Shown piece by piece: positions 62,622 through 64,000 of a stretch of DNA of 64,000 nt (positions are counted from its first letter, which is position 1; every line of letters starts with the position of its first letter). The stretch lies in NCBI GenBank assembly GCA_016712465.1, contig JADJQZ010000001.1:3224001-3288000 (forward strand), in the 5' to 3' direction. The position numbers and the translations under genes are program-made. This DNA is from Candidatus Obscuribacter sp. Its GTDB lineage: Bacteria; Cyanobacteriota; Vampirovibrionia; Obscuribacterales; Obscuribacteraceae. The notes under the pieces are model-generated. The model saw nothing but the letters and a program-made list of their open reading frames with translations, ran no database searches and was not told the origin of the DNA.

Positions 62622-63317
62622 TTAAAAGCCAAGGAAGTCTTTAATCTTGTCCCGGGGTGATAGCTTGGGCTTGTAAAACTGTCCGGTCCAGCCCAGGTTG
62701 CCGGTCTCAGCATTATTGGTCTTCTGAGAAGAGGAAGCCATACGATAAAGTGTGTCCAGCAAGGCCCGACACTGAGCTACAGCACTGGGACCGTTTGTCT
62801 TCAATTCTTGCAACTTATAGTTTTTGCCGCCGGCATCTACTTCACCGACGAAGCGTGCGTACTCATCTCTGAGACTGTGTCCGCTGAAGACCAGAGGCGG
62901 TTGTCCGTACTCCACACAAAGTTCGTCAAAGAGGATCTGCACGGAGCTCAAATCCCAGCACAGAACCTGTTTACCCTCTAAGAGGCGCGTCAATTGCATG
63001 GCGATTTCCGAAAACGGTCTGGCATTGAAGACCACTGACTGCTCAAGACCATGCTGGGCTATAACCTGGTTATGAACCATTTCCTCAGCTCTCAAAAGCG
63101 CTTCGAAAACCACTTTGCCTTCCGGCGTCAGCACCGAAAGCGATACCAGTTTCGGCTGCTCAAGACCCTGATAGGAGCGGTCGGCATGGAGATAAGTCAC
63201 TTTGGTGGCAAACAGAAGCCAATCACTCGAGTCGATCAAATATCGAGACCAGACGATAGCTTTGTTGCGATCAATGGAATTTGGATGAGCGCTCGGAGTC
63301 GGCTTGGCTGATTGCAT
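62622..63317 (-). CDS. DnaQ-fold (DEDD exonuclease-like) protein, likely inactive
   Basis: A protein of 231 residues. Residues 55-150 follow the DnaQ pattern (VSLSVLTPEGKVVFEALLRA, HGLEQSVVFNARPFSEIAMQL, LCWDLSSVQILFDEL), but the first acidic motif (normally DxE before this region) reads HADRSYQGLEQPK and later catalytic residues are not evident. So it resembles a 3'-5' exonuclease that has lost its metal site. No strong ribosome binding site. A structural or regulatory RNA/DNA-binding role is possible. Confidence 0.55.
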   Translation of the reverse strand: MQSAKPTPSAHPNSIDRNKAIVWSRYLIDSSDWLLFATKVTYLHADRSYQGLEQPKLVSLSVLTPEGKVVFEALLRAEEMVHNQVIAQHGLEQSVVFNARPFSEIAMQLTRLLEGKQVLCWDLSSVQILFDELCVEYGQPPLVFSGHSLRDEYARFVGEVDAGGKNYKLQELKTNGPSAVAQCRALLDTLYRMASSSQKTNNAETGNLGWTGQFYKPKLSPRDKIKDFLGF

Positions 63318-63396
63318 TTTTTAACCACAGGTAACATAACTAAAGAGCTCTATTTTAGCCCCGTCCAGTCCCCTTGAAATTAACTCTTTACAATAG

Positions 63397-64000
63397 TCAA
63401 TCGGGCTTGTGCTTCTCACTATATATACTGCGAATGGTTTCCAGATCGCGGCTGGATGGTTTCAAGGCTGCCGCTTTCCAGTACATGACATCAAGCCCGT
63501 TAGGCGAATGGGGTAGACCGATGGCATGGCCGAATTCGTGAATGAAAAGCGTATAAAGATGAGTTTTTGCATAGCTTGATAGATATGGGGAGCCACTACC
63601 GTCATAACTGAGGCAGAAGACCCTGATGTGGACTCGTTTCAGCTCACGAGTGTCCTCGCCCTTTTTCTTGCCGTAGAGGGCGGAACTGCGACCGGCCGAG
63701 CCAGGCGGAATATCGTCATAGGAAATTACTCGCTCCACAAAGATATCGGCCTCGTCTGGCGAGTCCACATACTTTACGGAAATAGGCGAGCCTGGCACAT
63801 CGGTCCACTGACGTATGGCCTCCAGCATCATCTCTTTCAAGGGACCACCAAAGCCGTTGCGGCGCTCCGAAGACAAGTAAACTTTGAGAGGCATTTTGCT
63901 CTTGTCGAAATAGCAGGAATAAATGCCATCGTTAAAATGCCTGGCTTTGACCAGATTACCGGAGACCAGGTTGTAGCGAATATCGGCAATAGTCCAGGTC
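63397..64000 (-). CDS. Matrixin-like zinc metalloprotease, N-terminus outside the window
   Basis: The frame is open to the last base of the window, so the gene starts beyond it. About 200 C-terminal residues are visible. The zinc motif HEFGHAIGLPHS (HExxHxxGxxH) and a downstream Met-turn (GLDVMYW) show an astacin/matrixin-type protease. An internal Met at 63894 is not the start because clearly coding sequence (ADIRYNLVSGNLVK) continues upstream. It is probably secreted, but the signal region is not seen. Confidence 0.8.
   Translation of the reverse strand, partial: TWTIADIRYNLVSGNLVKARHFNDGIYSCYFDKSKMPLKVYLSSERRNGFGGPLKEMMLEAIRQWTDVPGSPISVKYVDSPDEADIFVERVISYDDIPPGSAGRSSALYGKKKGEDTRELKRVHIRVFCLSYDGSGSPYLSSYAKTHLYTLFIHEFGHAIGLPHSPNGLDVMYWKAAALKPSSRDLETIRSIYSEKHKPD

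Overview
The window comes from a diderm bacterium that carries lipid A and outer-membrane assembly genes (lpxC, lpxD, a Skp/OmpH-like chaperone, a BamA/Omp85 protein and a cyanobacterial-type LptD-like protein). The efp-accB-accC order and the style of the LptD-like protein recall Cyanobacteria, but no photosynthesis gene is present. Tat-anchored Rieske, selenium and many secreted TPR genes also occur. My best guess is a non-photosynthetic relative of Cyanobacteria (Vampirovibrionia/Melainabacteria, Obscuribacterales-like). This is an inference from gene content; I ran no database search.

Layout. 0-4 kb: the end of selD and a yedF-like gene (selenium), then a reverse-strand group with an Fe-alcohol dehydrogenase, an SCP2 protein and a PfkB sugar kinase. 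4-18 kb: LptD-like protein, a ROK kinase with an altered zinc site, tandem DUF4139 secreted proteins, a secreted esterase, a TPR protein coupled to a two-lobed aspartic protease, and apolipoprotein N-acyltransferase flanked by two small paralogous proline-rich proteins. 18-23 kb: lineage-specific and partly decayed DNA, with a stand-alone Clp N-domain protein. 23-28 kb: envelope cluster bamA-skp-lpxD-lpxC. 28-49 kb: mostly housekeeping (aldehyde dehydrogenase, frameshifted tmk, tRNA-Met, accC, accB, efp, valS), a permease with a REC-histidine kinase, a NarL-type regulator, a class A PBP and an RDD protein. 49-60 kb: accessory region with a DUF433/DUF5615 toxin-antitoxin pair, the Rieske protein, a DMP19-like protein, a DUF4419-SUKH-like fusion, a broken serA fragment and a Ro60/TROVE gene. 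60-64 kb: flavin monooxygenase, DJ-1/PfpI protein, a degenerate DnaQ-fold protein and a partial matrixin-like protease.

The most interesting locus is at 57.1-58.9 kb. A TROVE-VWA protein (bacterial Ro60, Rsr) is followed directly by an RNA gene whose ends pair over 12 bp and whose inside folds as a circularly permuted tRNA: anticodon-like arm (UGU), T arm, acceptor stem closed by a GAAA tetraloop, then D arm. This is the architecture of a bacterial Y RNA with a tRNA-like module (YrlA type). A TATAAT box overlaps the protein's stop codon and could drive it independently. The retained, well-formed anticodon arm looks unusual and makes a permuted tRNA-Thr an alternative reading.
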